The translations under genes and the position numbers were made by a program. The notes under the pieces are model-generated. The model ran no database searches. It saw only the letters and a list, made by a program, of their open reading frames with translations, and was not told the DNA's origin. 64,000 bases of DNA from Hoeflea sp. BAL378 (GTDB taxonomy: Bacteria; Pseudomonadota; Alphaproteobacteria; Rhizobiales; Rhizobiaceae): positions 1 through 64,000 of the forward strand of contig NZ_JRJG01000067.1 in the NCBI RefSeq assembly GCF_000759435.1. The letters are read 5' to 3'. Shown here piece by piece: positions 8,083 to 16,517 of the stretch. Each line of letters starts with the position of its first letter. The first letter of the stretch is position 1.

Positions 8083-8928
8083 ATGCGTTCGAGTACAGTG
8101 GTCCAGGATCAGGATGCGCGGTGGATCGCGCCCGGCGGCGGGTATCGCAGGCGGAGCGTCCGCCATGATGAGACCTATCAGGCGGTGCGGCTGAAGGCTG
8201 CCGGCGTCGATCCGTCGCTCTATGGCGATGCCGCCGAGACCGGGCTGTTCGGCCTTGATTGCTTCGATTCGATGGTCGACGCCGGCTGCAATATCGACGG
8301 CTACGTGTTCCTGTCCCAGACTTACAGGCTCATTCGCGCCCCTGCGCTGGACGAGAAGCTCGAGATCGACGGCTATGTCCGCGATCTCGCCGAAACGTCG
8401 CGCGGCCCGGTGGCCAGCGAGATCTACAGGTTTTCCGATTCCCAGGGGCGCGTCTGTCTCGAAAGCGAGCTCACTGGGCTCCTAGCCTTGCCGCACGGCG
8501 TTGTCGCCGAAGGCGCACCGGCGTTGCCGCGCCGCGATGCGCAGCCGGCGGACGGCTGGGAGATGGTCCAGGAAAAGCGCGTGACGCCGGACGACGTGCG
8601 GCTGTTTTCGCAGGACGTGGGCAACGAGGTCCATTTCGACGTGGAATTTGCCCGCCAGCACGGTTTCCGCGCGCCGATCGCGCAGGGCATAATGTCTGCG
8701 GTCTGGCTTCTGTCGGCGATCTACGGCCTCGGGGTCGACCCGGTCCGTTTCAACGTCGATATCCGCTATCTGCGCCCGGTGTTCTGGGACGATTACGCGT
8801 CGCTGTGGGTGCGCAGGCGGCCGGACGGCTCGATCGCCATGGTCCAGTGCCGCAACCAGGACGGCAAGGTGACGGCGGATCTGACGGTTCTGTCGATGAC
8901 GACCCAAGCCGGAAACAGGGGAGCATGA
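8083..8928 (+). CDS. MaoC-like double hot-dog dehydratase/hydratase
   Basis: A 281-residue cytoplasmic protein with two hot-dog folds. The N-terminal half (about 20-140) carries SRGPVASEIYRFSD and ends in PHG. The C-terminal half (about 155-270) carries VTPDDVRLFSQDVGNEVHFD and ARQHGFRAPIAQGIMSA. The latter is close to the (R)-specific enoyl-CoA hydratase motif (Asp then His of the second strand-helix), here with N-E-V-H-F-D in its place. It probably hydrates or dehydrates a CoA thioester, or is a thioesterase. GGGGAGGAG ends 9 bases before the ATG at 8083, which decides the start over a GTG at 8077. It is first in the Liv operon. Confidence 0.75.
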   Translation: MRSSTVVQDQDARWIAPGGGYRRRSVRHDETYQAVRLKAAGVDPSLYGDAAETGLFGLDCFDSMVDAGCNIDGYVFLSQTYRLIRAPALDEKLEIDGYVRDLAETSRGPVASEIYRFSDSQGRVCLESELTGLLALPHGVVAEGAPALPRRDAQPADGWEMVQEKRVTPDDVRLFSQDVGNEVHFDVEFARQHGFRAPIAQGIMSAVWLLSAIYGLGVDPVRFNVDIRYLRPVFWDDYASLWVRRRPDGSIAMVQCRNQDGKVTADLTVLSMTTQAGNRGA

Positions 8929-8932
8929 TCCC

Positions 8933-9817
8933 GTGACAGCTATCTACATCCAGCTGGTGGTGTCCGGCCTGCTGCTCGGCGGCATCTACGCGCTCGTCTC
9001 GGTCGGTCTCACCATGATCTTCGGCGTGTCGCGCATCAAGAATTTCGCCCATGGCGATCTCGTCATGGTCGGCATGTATCTCACCTATGCGCTGACGACC
9101 TGGACGCAGCTCGATCCCTATCTGCTGGTGCCCGTGGTCACGGTGGCGCTGTTCGGGTTCGGGCTGCTTCTGTCCTTTGCGCTCATCCGCCGCATTCAGG
9201 GGGCGCCGCAGGTGGCCCAGATCTTTGCCACGGTGGGCCTGGGACTGGTGCTGCAGAATGCCGCGCTGATGATCTTCGGCGCCGATTTCCGCACCACCAA
9301 TTCCGAGATCGCCGGCAATGTGCTGCGGTTCTGGGGCATCTCCCTGCCGCTGTCGCTGTTCATCGCCTTCGTCGTCTCGATGGCGGTGATCGCCTGCCTG
9401 ACGGTGTTCCTGCGAACCAGCATGGTCGGCAAGGCGATGCGCGCCATCGCGCAGGACCGCCGCGCCGCGTCCCTCATGAGCATCGATGTCAAGTTCATCG
9501 ACATGTTGACCTTCGGCCTGGGCACGGCCTGCGCCGGACTGGCGGGGGCGCTGCTTGTGCCGCTTTACCCGGTCTACCCGACCATCGGCGCCAACCTGGT
9601 GCTGATCTCGTTCGTGGTGGTGATCCTGGGCGGCCTCGGCAGCATCGAGGGGGCGCTCATCGGCGGCCTCGCCATCGGCCTGATCGAGACCCTGAGCGGC
9701 TTCTTCATCGGATCGGAAATGCGCCAGATGGCCTATTTCCTGGTCTTCATCGCGGTCCTTTTGTTCCGCCCGGCCGGTCTGTTCGGTCAGCGCGGCTCGG
9801 AAACCCTGGGGTCTTGA
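8933..9817 (+). CDS. livH: Branched-chain amino acid-type ABC transporter permease
   Basis: A 294-residue polytopic inner-membrane protein of the LivH family, with the family's N-terminal GLLLGGIYALVSVGLTMIFG and the conserved EAA-like stretch VGKAMRAIAQDRRAASLMSID in the cytoplasmic loop. About eight membrane segments can be drawn. It starts at a GTG 4 bp after the preceding stop, preceded by a GGGG-rich ribosome site. It pairs with the LivM-type permease that follows. Members of this family also carry urea, short-chain amides and aromatic or other organic acids; the genes here suggest an acid that is converted to a CoA ester. Confidence 0.92.
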   Translation: MTAIYIQLVVSGLLLGGIYALVSVGLTMIFGVSRIKNFAHGDLVMVGMYLTYALTTWTQLDPYLLVPVVTVALFGFGLLLSFALIRRIQGAPQVAQIFATVGLGLVLQNAALMIFGADFRTTNSEIAGNVLRFWGISLPLSLFIAFVVSMAVIACLTVFLRTSMVGKAMRAIAQDRRAASLMSIDVKFIDMLTFGLGTACAGLAGALLVPLYPVYPTIGANLVLISFVVVILGGLGSIEGALIGGLAIGLIETLSGFFIGSEMRQMAYFLVFIAVLLFRPAGLFGQRGSETLGS

Positions 9818-9819
9818 CG

Positions 9820-10866
9820 ATGAGCACGATGTCCACGCCTTCACCCAAAGAAAGTATCGCCCGGCGTCTCGCGCCCGTGCTCACCCTGTTGCTGCTGGCC
9901 TCGCTGATGGCCCTGCCGCTGGTCGTCACCGACACCTATTCGCTCCATTTCATCTGGAAGGTGCTGTTCTGGGCGGCGATTGCCGCGGCCTGGAACATTG
10001 CCGGAGGCTATGCCGGCCTGTTCTCGCTCGGCCACGCCGCCTTCTTCGGGCTCGGCGCCTATACCTCGATCCTGCTCTACATGCAGGCCGGCGTCTCGCC
10101 CTGGATCGGAATGATTGTCGGCAGCCTGGTCGCTCTCTGCTTTTCGCTGGCGATCGGGTTGCTGACGCTGCGCCTTCGCGGATCGTTCTTTGCGCTCGCG
10201 ACCATCGCATTCGCGGAAGTCCTGCGCATTGCCGTCGTCAACGGCCGCGATGTGACCGGCGGCTCGGAAGGCCTATCGGTTTCCTTCGCGCCCGGATTGG
10301 TCAACATGATCTTTCAGGACCGGGCATCCTATGTGGTGCTGATGGCGGCTGTCCTGTTCGTGATCGGCGCGACAACTCTGCTGATTGAGCGTTCGGCGCT
10401 TGGCTACTCGCTGGCGGCCCTGCGCGAAGACGAGGATGCGGCCGAAGCGCTGGGAATCGACACGATCCGCGTCAAGCTGATCGCGATCGCCATCTCCGCC
10501 TTTCTCAGCGCCGTCACCGGCACGCTCTATGCCTTCTACATCCTGCTGATCGAGCCGACGACGGTCCTCGGCATCGGCTTTTCCGTGGAGATAGCGCTGA
10601 TAGCGATCATCGGCGGCATGGGAACGGTTCTCGGTCCACTTCTCGGCGCCATCCTGATCGTCCCGCTCAGCGAATATCTGCGCGCCGAATTCGCGGCCAG
10701 CCTGCAGGGCCTCTATCTGCTGATCTACGGCACGATTCTCATCGTCATGGTGGTGTTCCTGCCCAACGGCCTGATCAGCGCCATCCGCGATCCCCGCAGT
10801 GTCTTGCGCCGCGTGCGGCGCCGCAAGAGTGCATCCTCACGCCCCGAGGAGAAAGCCGATGCTTGA
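9820..10866 (+). CDS. livM: Branched-chain amino acid-type ABC transporter permease
   Basis: A 348-residue LivM-type permease, with about nine hydrophobic segments, the family stretch NIAGGYAGLFSLGHAAFFGLG near residue 65 and the loop ALREDEDAAEALGIDTIRVK near residue 205 that contacts the ATPases. The start at ATG 9820 follows the LivH stop by two bases. The C terminus is a basic tail and overlaps the next gene by 8 bp, a sign of coupled translation. It forms the membrane channel with LivH. Confidence 0.92.
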   Translation: MSTMSTPSPKESIARRLAPVLTLLLLASLMALPLVVTDTYSLHFIWKVLFWAAIAAAWNIAGGYAGLFSLGHAAFFGLGAYTSILLYMQAGVSPWIGMIVGSLVALCFSLAIGLLTLRLRGSFFALATIAFAEVLRIAVVNGRDVTGGSEGLSVSFAPGLVNMIFQDRASYVVLMAAVLFVIGATTLLIERSALGYSLAALREDEDAAEALGIDTIRVKLIAIAISAFLSAVTGTLYAFYILLIEPTTVLGIGFSVEIALIAIIGGMGTVLGPLLGAILIVPLSEYLRAEFAASLQGLYLLIYGTILIVMVVFLPNGLISAIRDPRSVLRRVRRRKSASSRPEEKADA

Positions 10867-11581
10867 AGTCAGGCACCTCACCAAACGGTTCGGCGGCCTC
10901 GCCGCGGTCAACGATGTCAGCCTGACGCTGAACAAGGGCGAGATTCTCGGCCTGATCGGTCCCAACGGCGCCGGCAAGACGACGTTCTTCAACTGCGTGG
11001 CCGGGGCGATGCAGCCGAGCGAAGGGCAGGTCCTCCTCGAGGGCCGCGAGCTGACCGGCAAGAAGGCGCATGATGTCTGCCGCGCCGGCATCGGCCGGAC
11101 CTATCAGATCGTCAAGCCGTTCGGCAAACTGTCGGTGCGCGACAATGTCCTGGTCGGCGCGCTCAACCAGACCCGGAATGTTGCCGACGCACGGCGCATC
11201 GCCGATGAAGCGCTCGAACTCACGGGCCTGGCCGACCAGCGCAACGTCCTTGCGGCCAGCATGCCGCTGCCGCGACGCAAACGCCTCGAGATCGCCCGGG
11301 CGCTGGCGACGGGGCCCAAGATCCTGCTTCTCGATGAAGTCATGGCGGGTCTCAATCCGTCGGAAGTGGAGCTCGCGATCGACCTGATCAAGACGCTGCG
11401 ATCGAGGGGGATCGCCATCCTCATCATCGAGCACCTGATGCGCGTCATCACCAGCGTCAGCGATCGCATCGTCGTCATGCATCACGGCGAGAAGCTGGCC
11501 GAGGGCGCTCCATCCGCTGTCATGAACGATCCGAAGGTCGTTGAAGCATATCTCGGGGAGGGATTCGTTGCTCAAGATTGA
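10859..11581 (+). CDS. livG: Branched-chain amino acid-type ABC transporter ATPase 1
   Basis: A 240-residue ATPase. Walker A is GPNGAGKTT (about 36-44), the Q-loop is RTYQIVKPF, Walker B is KILLLDEVMAGL and the H-loop is ILIIEH. The usual LSGG signature is degenerate here (the segment reads MPLPRRKRLEIARAL), a form common in LivG proteins. It starts at an ATG inside the end of livM and overlaps livF by 14 bp. It works as a heterodimer with LivF. Confidence 0.92.
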   Translation: MLEVRHLTKRFGGLAAVNDVSLTLNKGEILGLIGPNGAGKTTFFNCVAGAMQPSEGQVLLEGRELTGKKAHDVCRAGIGRTYQIVKPFGKLSVRDNVLVGALNQTRNVADARRIADEALELTGLADQRNVLAASMPLPRRKRLEIARALATGPKILLLDEVMAGLNPSEVELAIDLIKTLRSRGIAILIIEHLMRVITSVSDRIVVMHHGEKLAEGAPSAVMNDPKVVEAYLGEGFVAQD

Positions 11582-12269
11582 GGCTCTCGACGCCTATTAC
11601 GGCGAAGCCCAGGCGCTGTACGCCGCCTCGCTTCACATCGATGAGGGTGAAGTCGTGTCCGTGCTGGGCGCCAACGGCGCCGGCAAGACAACGCTTATCA
11701 ATGCCCTCTCCGGCACCATCGACCGGGTCGGCACGGTCTCCTTTGACGGTCAGCGGGTCGACCGTCTTCCGCCGCATGTGATCGCGGCGAGAGGGCTTGT
11801 CCAGGTGCCCGAGGGACGGCGGCTGTTCAACTTCATGTCGGTTCGCGAGAACCTCGAGCTCGGCGCCTATTCGCCGCATGCCCGGGCCCACGTGGCGGAC
11901 AACATCGACAAGGTGTTCTCGCTGATGCCGCGCCTGGCGGAACGGTCCGGCCAGATGGCGGGCTCGTTGAGCGGGGGCGAGCAGCAGATGTGCGCCATCG
12001 GACGGGCGATGATGGCGATGCCGAAGATGATCATGTTCGACGAGCCGACCCTCGGCCTGGCGCCGATCATGGTCGACATGGTGTTCAAGCTTCTCAACGA
12101 CATCAAGGCCAGCGGCCTGACGATCCTGCTCGTCGAGCAGAACGTCAAGCATGCGCTCGCGGTCTCGGACCGAGCCTATGTGATCGAGAACGGCAGGGTC
12201 GTGCTGGGCGGCGACGCGGCCGAACTGATCCACGATCCGCAGCTCAAGGTGGCGTATCTCGGGGGGTAG
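11568..12269 (+). CDS. livF: Branched-chain amino acid-type ABC transporter ATPase 2
   Basis: A 233-residue ATPase, the usual LivF length. Walker A is GANGAGKTT, the Q-loop is GLVQVPEGRRLF, the signature SLSGGEQQMCAIGRAMM is intact, Walker B is KMIMFDEPTLGLAP and the H-loop is ILLVEQN. The start is a TTG at 11568, chosen because GGGGAGGG lies 5 bases upstream and the protein then begins LLKIEALDAYYGEAQAL, as the family does. It completes the transporter with livHMG. Confidence 0.9.
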   Translation: MLKIEALDAYYGEAQALYAASLHIDEGEVVSVLGANGAGKTTLINALSGTIDRVGTVSFDGQRVDRLPPHVIAARGLVQVPEGRRLFNFMSVRENLELGAYSPHARAHVADNIDKVFSLMPRLAERSGQMAGSLSGGEQQMCAIGRAMMAMPKMIMFDEPTLGLAPIMVDMVFKLLNDIKASGLTILLVEQNVKHALAVSDRAYVIENGRVVLGGDAAELIHDPQLKVAYLGG

Positions 12270-12313
12270 GCCGGACGCCGCGGAAGCACAGCATTCAACA
12301 AGGAGGAAGAGAA

Positions 12314-13564
12314 ATGGGTATGAAATTCTTGACGGGCTTTGCCCTTGCGGCAGGTCTGCTGCTCAACGGCGCCGCGCGCGCGGAGGAGGACATCAAGATC
12401 GGCGTCATGTTCCCGCTGTCGGGTCCGATGGCGCTGATCGGCAACGAGGCGTACCAGGCCGCGGAAGTGGCGCGCGACATGTTCAACGAGCGCGGCGGCG
12501 CCAATGGCAAGAATGTCACCTTCGCGGTCGCCGACGCGCCCGGGCCGACCCAGGGCAATGCCGAGGCGACCCGGCTGGTGGTGCGGGAGAACGTGCCGCT
12601 GATCGCCGGAACCTACGCGTCTTCGATTGCGCTGGCCGCAAGCGAGGTGACCGAGCGTGAAGGGGTGCTGTACTGGGAGACCATCGCCGTCGCCGACAAG
12701 TTCACCAGCCGCAATTACCAGAATGTCGTGCGCCTGACCTTCAATGCCTCGATGATGGGCGAGACGGCGGCCGATTTCACCAAGGAACTGGCGGCCAAGT
12801 TCGGCAAGACGCCGGAAGAGATGAAGGTGGCCGTCATCTCCGAGGATTCGGAATTCGGCCAATCGGTCGGCGAGGCCGCAGCCAGGCGCGTCGAGGCTAA
12901 CGGCATGCAGCTTGTCGCCGACGAGCGCTACAGCAAGACCGTGACCGACCTGTCCTCGCTCATCCTGTCGCTCAAGGCGGCGGCGCCGGACGTCGTCATC
13001 GCCACGTCCTACCTGAATGACGGGGTGCTGTTCGTGCGCCAGGCGCGCGAGCTCGACTTCAACATCGGCGCCCTGGTCGGGATAGGCACCGGCTACGCGC
13101 TTCCGGACTTCCTCGAAGCCACGGGCGAGAACGCGGAAGGCATCTTCGACGTCGACGGCCCGGCATCGGCCAATGTCTCCAACCTCCCGCAGGAGACCCA
13201 GGCGGTTTACACCGAATTCCTGGAGCGCTTCCGCGCCGCGACCAGCCGCGATCCCGGCCCGCTGGCTCTGATTTCGTTCGGCGGGTTCTGGACGCTGTTC
13301 AACGAGGTTCTCGCCAAGGCGCCGGACACGTCGATCGAAAGCCTGAGGAAGGCCGCCTACGAGATCGACCTGCCGATGGGTTCGCTGCTGACCGGCGCCG
13401 GTGTAAAGCTCGAGCCGCTCGGCGAGCCGAACCAGGGCCAGAACAGCCGCGCTCAGCTGTCCGTCATGCAGTGGCAGGACGGCAAGCTCGAGGTGGTCTG
13501 GCCTGAAGCCATCGCGCTCGAAAGCATCAAGTCGGTTCCGCTGGAGCCGTGGAGCGAGCGCTGA
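12314..13564 (+). CDS. Liv-type ABC transporter substrate-binding protein
   Basis: A 416-residue periplasmic binding protein. The signal peptide MGMKFLTGFALAAGLLLNGAARA is followed by the type I binding-protein fold, starting IKIGVMFPLSGPMALIGNEA. A strong AGGAGGAAG site lies 5 bases before the ATG at 12314. The two lobes are typical of Peripla_BP_6 proteins (amide, urea, aromatic acid and branched amino acid binders). The ligand cannot be read from the sequence. A perfect 12-bp hairpin follows the stop, as often after binding-protein genes, and may protect the mRNA so this protein is made in excess. Confidence 0.9.
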   Translation: MGMKFLTGFALAAGLLLNGAARAEEDIKIGVMFPLSGPMALIGNEAYQAAEVARDMFNERGGANGKNVTFAVADAPGPTQGNAEATRLVVRENVPLIAGTYASSIALAASEVTEREGVLYWETIAVADKFTSRNYQNVVRLTFNASMMGETAADFTKELAAKFGKTPEEMKVAVISEDSEFGQSVGEAAARRVEANGMQLVADERYSKTVTDLSSLILSLKAAAPDVVIATSYLNDGVLFVRQARELDFNIGALVGIGTGYALPDFLEATGENAEGIFDVDGPASANVSNLPQETQAVYTEFLERFRAATSRDPGPLALISFGGFWTLFNEVLAKAPDTSIESLRKAAYEIDLPMGSLLTGAGVKLEPLGEPNQGQNSRAQLSVMQWQDGKLEVVWPEAIALESIKSVPLEPWSER

Positions 13565-13570
13565 CACCAG

Positions 13571-13605
13571 CCTCTCCGCCGGGCGCCTGGCGTCCGGCGG
13601 AGAGG
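13571..13605 (+). terminator. Intercistronic hairpin (mRNA stability or attenuation)
   Basis: CCTCTCCGCCGG (13571-13582) and CCGGCGGAGAGG (13594-13605) form a perfect 12-bp stem with an 11-nt loop just after the binding-protein stop codon. No T-run follows, so full termination is unlikely. A role in stabilising the upstream message or lowering CoA-ligase expression is inferred. Confidence 0.6.
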
Positions 13606-13632
13606 CCTGTCGCGCGAAACGAGGTTGAAACG

Positions 13633-15222
13633 ATGACGACAACGCCCGTCGAGCAATTGCATCAGGCGGCCCTGCAAGCCCCTGCCGCCAGGATCTACTC
13701 CGGCGATAGATCCGTTTCCTACGCCGATTTGCTCGAGCGCAGCCTGCGCGTGGCCGGCGGCCTGGAAAAGCTCGGCATCGGCCGGGGCGACCGGGTCGCC
13801 TTCTGGCTTCCCAACGGGCTGCCCTATCTCGATCTGCTTTATGCCTGCATGCATCTGGGCGCCATCGGCGTGTCCATCAACACCCGCTTTCGCCGGGCCG
13901 AAGCGGAATCGATCCTGGCGCGAACCGGCGCGCGCGCGATCGTGCTCTGGCCGGAATTCAAGGACATCCCCTTCGTCGAGATGCTGAACGAGATCGATGC
14001 CGCGGCGGTTGCGGGATTGCGCGCCGTCATCCTGTGCGAAACGACGGAGGCAAGCGTCTCCATCGCGGGCGCGACCATCGCCTATCACGCCGATCTGCTG
14101 GGCGAGGCGCCGGTCACCAGCGCCGCCGAAGCCGATGCGCGCAGCATGATCTTCCCGACCTCGGGCACGACGAGCGCGCCAAAGTTTGCCGTTCATACCC
14201 AGGGCCGGATCGCGCGCCACGCGGCGCAAGTCGCCAGTGCCATGGGCTATGATGCACCCGACGCCCATCTGCTTCAGGCGGTGCCGTTCTGCGGCATCTA
14301 CGGATTCAGCCAGTGGATCGCGACCGTTGCCGGCAAGGCAAGCGCCAGCCTCATGCCGCTGTTCGAGGCGCGGACCGCCGGGGAGCTGGTGCGCGCGCGC
14401 GACATCACCCATCTCAACGGTCCCGACGACCTGCTCAAGCGGCTGTTGGAGGCCTTTGCGGATGAGCATCCGTTTCCATCGTTGCGCGAAAGCCTGTTCG
14501 CCAGCTTCAACCCGACCCTGTCGGACTTCATCCACGAAGCCGATGCGCGCGGCCTGCACATCGTCAACGGCTTTGGCATGAGCGAGATCTTCTCGTTCTT
14601 CTCGCGCCGGGGCACCCATGCTTCGCCCGAGCTGCGCAAGCATCCTGGCGGCATTCCGGTCAATCCGGCGGCGCGGGTCCGGGTGCGCGACAGCGATACC
14701 GGCGAGATCGCGCCGCACGGACAGGTCGGACGCCTGGAAGTCCGCTCCGACACGCTGTTCGTGGAGTACTGGGGCGATCCGAACGCAACCCGCGCGGCCT
14801 TTACCGAAGATGGCTATTTCATCACCGGCGACCTGGCCTTGATGGAGGAGGGCAACTCCTTCCGGCTGTTGGGCCGTGACGGCGATTTCCTGCGTCTCGG
14901 CGGCTTCCTCGTCAACCCGGCCGAAATTGAAACGGTGCTGAAGGACGTGGCAGGGGATATCGACATCGTCGTCGTCGAGGCGGCGTCTGCCCGCGGCAAC
15001 AAGGCGGTTGCATTCTATCGGCTCAGTCCCGGCCAGACATTTGATGAAGCGGAAGTTCGCCAACGTGCAAAAGGCTTGCTGGCCGATTTCAAGGTGCCCC
15101 AGCACTTCATCGAGGTCGACGCCTTCCCCGTCGCGATGAGCCCCAACGGCGAAAAGATCCAGCGGCGCCGATTGAAGGAAAGGGCCGCGGAATTCGTCGC
15201 GGCGCTGATCACCGACGTCTGA
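13633..15222 (+). CDS. AMP-dependent acyl-CoA synthetase (acid-CoA ligase)
   Basis: A 529-residue member of the ANL superfamily. It has the ATP-binding motif TSGTTSAPK near residue 175 (Ser in place of the usual Gly), the FGMSE segment near 315, YFITGDLALM near 400, the hinge GRDGDFLRLGG and the catalytic Lys in SPNGEKIQRRRLKE near the C terminus. It would activate a carboxylic acid to its CoA thioester in the cytoplasm. Position after a Liv-type uptake system suggests it acts on the imported acid. The substrate is unknown. The start at 13633 (MTTTPVEQLH) follows a GAGG-containing leader. Confidence 0.88.
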   Translation: MTTTPVEQLHQAALQAPAARIYSGDRSVSYADLLERSLRVAGGLEKLGIGRGDRVAFWLPNGLPYLDLLYACMHLGAIGVSINTRFRRAEAESILARTGARAIVLWPEFKDIPFVEMLNEIDAAAVAGLRAVILCETTEASVSIAGATIAYHADLLGEAPVTSAAEADARSMIFPTSGTTSAPKFAVHTQGRIARHAAQVASAMGYDAPDAHLLQAVPFCGIYGFSQWIATVAGKASASLMPLFEARTAGELVRARDITHLNGPDDLLKRLLEAFADEHPFPSLRESLFASFNPTLSDFIHEADARGLHIVNGFGMSEIFSFFSRRGTHASPELRKHPGGIPVNPAARVRVRDSDTGEIAPHGQVGRLEVRSDTLFVEYWGDPNATRAAFTEDGYFITGDLALMEEGNSFRLLGRDGDFLRLGGFLVNPAEIETVLKDVAGDIDIVVVEAASARGNKAVAFYRLSPGQTFDEAEVRQRAKGLLADFKVPQHFIEVDAFPVAMSPNGEKIQRRRLKERAAEFVAALITDV

Positions 15223-15244
15223 ACCACCTATCCCGGAGAATATC

Positions 15245-16243
15245 TTGTCATCAGAAGCATTTACCGCACTTGTCATCGAGGACGACCAGGGAAAGCCCAA
15301 GGCGCATTTCAGATCGCTCACGCTGACCGATCTGCCGGCCCATGATGTCCTGGTCGAGGTCGCCTATTCGACGCTTAACTACAAGGACGGCCTGGGCGTC
15401 TCGGGCAAGGGCCGGATCGCCCGCAAGCTTCCGATGGTGGCCGGCATCGACATCGCCGGAACGGTGGTCGAATCCGCGTCCACGGAGTGGAAACCCGGCG
15501 ACAAGGTGATCGTCAACGGCTGGGGCATGTCGGAGACGGAGTGGGGCGGGTACACCCGGTTCCAGCGGGTCAGGAGCAGCTGGCTGGTGCGGTTGCCAGA
15601 GGCGTTCAGCCTAAAGGAAGCCATGGCGATCGGCACAGCCGGATACACGGCAGCGCTGTGCGTCGATGCCCTGGAAACCTGGGGCCGCATCCAGGAGCGA
15701 GACCGCGAGGTGCTGGTGACGGGCGCTGCTGGGGGTGTCGGATCGGTGGCGATCAGCCTCCTGGCGAAGGCGGGCTACGCGGTCACCGCCGCGACCGGGC
15801 GGCCGGAAACCCATGACTACCTGACCAGCCTTGGAGCCAGCAGTTTCGTCACCCGCCAGGAACTGTCTGAAAAGGGCGGACCGCTGCAAAAGGAAAGATG
15901 GTCCGGAGCGGTCGATTCCGTCGGCTCGCAGACGCTGGCCACGGTGCTGTCGCAGACCGTCTATGGCGGAGCGGTGGCGGCCTGCGGCCTGGCCGGCGGC
16001 ATGGATCTGCCGTCCTCCGTGCTTCCGCACATTCTGCGCGGCGTCGCCCTGATCGGCGTGGATTCGGTCATGGCCCCGCTGGCAAAGCGGGAGCTCGCCT
16101 GGAAACGCCTGGCGCGCGACCTCGACAAGCAGAAGCTCGCAGCCATCACAACCGTCGAGCCGATGTCACGCCTGCCGGAGCTGGCGAACGACATTCTCGC
16201 GGGCAGGATCCGAGGAAGGGTCGTGATCGATATTTCCGCGTAG
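15245..16243 (+). CDS. acuI: AcuI/YhdH-type acrylyl-CoA reductase (MDR family)
   Basis: A 332-residue NADPH-dependent medium-chain reductase. Family landmarks are the LNYKDGLGVSGKGRIARKLP stretch near residue 45, PMVAGIDIAGTV, VTGAAGGVGSVAISLL (nucleotide-binding glycine motif, near 160), AACGLAGGMDLPSSVLP and LIGVDSVMAP. These match YhdH/AcuI, which reduce acrylyl-CoA to propionyl-CoA. The start is a TTG at 15245 preceded by CCCGGAGAA. As the last gene after a CoA ligase, it could remove an unsaturated CoA intermediate, for example from acrylate, 3-hydroxypropionate or DMSP; no DMSP lyase is seen in the window. Confidence 0.85.
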   Translation: MSSEAFTALVIEDDQGKPKAHFRSLTLTDLPAHDVLVEVAYSTLNYKDGLGVSGKGRIARKLPMVAGIDIAGTVVESASTEWKPGDKVIVNGWGMSETEWGGYTRFQRVRSSWLVRLPEAFSLKEAMAIGTAGYTAALCVDALETWGRIQERDREVLVTGAAGGVGSVAISLLAKAGYAVTAATGRPETHDYLTSLGASSFVTRQELSEKGGPLQKERWSGAVDSVGSQTLATVLSQTVYGGAVAACGLAGGMDLPSSVLPHILRGVALIGVDSVMAPLAKRELAWKRLARDLDKQKLAAITTVEPMSRLPELANDILAGRIRGRVVIDISA

Positions 16244-16445
16244 TACGGCCGCGCTTCATGGAGACGACGGGCTACGCTTCTCGCGTTGGCTACTGCATCT
16301 ATGGGTGTGGAGCGCAGCAAACGACCAGGCTCGGTTGATGGTGTCAGGCCCTGGCGGTGCGCCTTCGACGCGCACATCAATCACCATAGAAGTGTACATG
16401 GGGATATGCGGACCAACGCCCCGTAGTCCGAAATGAGACCCCGAC

Positions 16446-16462
16446 GCGGCAATCATTTCCGC
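16446..16462. repeat. 17-bp palindrome, copy 1
   Basis: GCGGCAATCATTTCCGC, followed by TTCGGGGC. It lies in the 274-bp gap between the convergent acuI and GGDEF-EAL genes; nothing else is recognised in that gap. It matches four other copies in this window with at most a few changes from GCGGAAAT-N-ATTTCCGC. Confidence 0.7.
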
Positions 16463-16517
16463 TTCGGGGCCGACTGCTGACTGTCCGCTTGTGTATGGAG
16501 AGTAACCGAAGCTGCCC

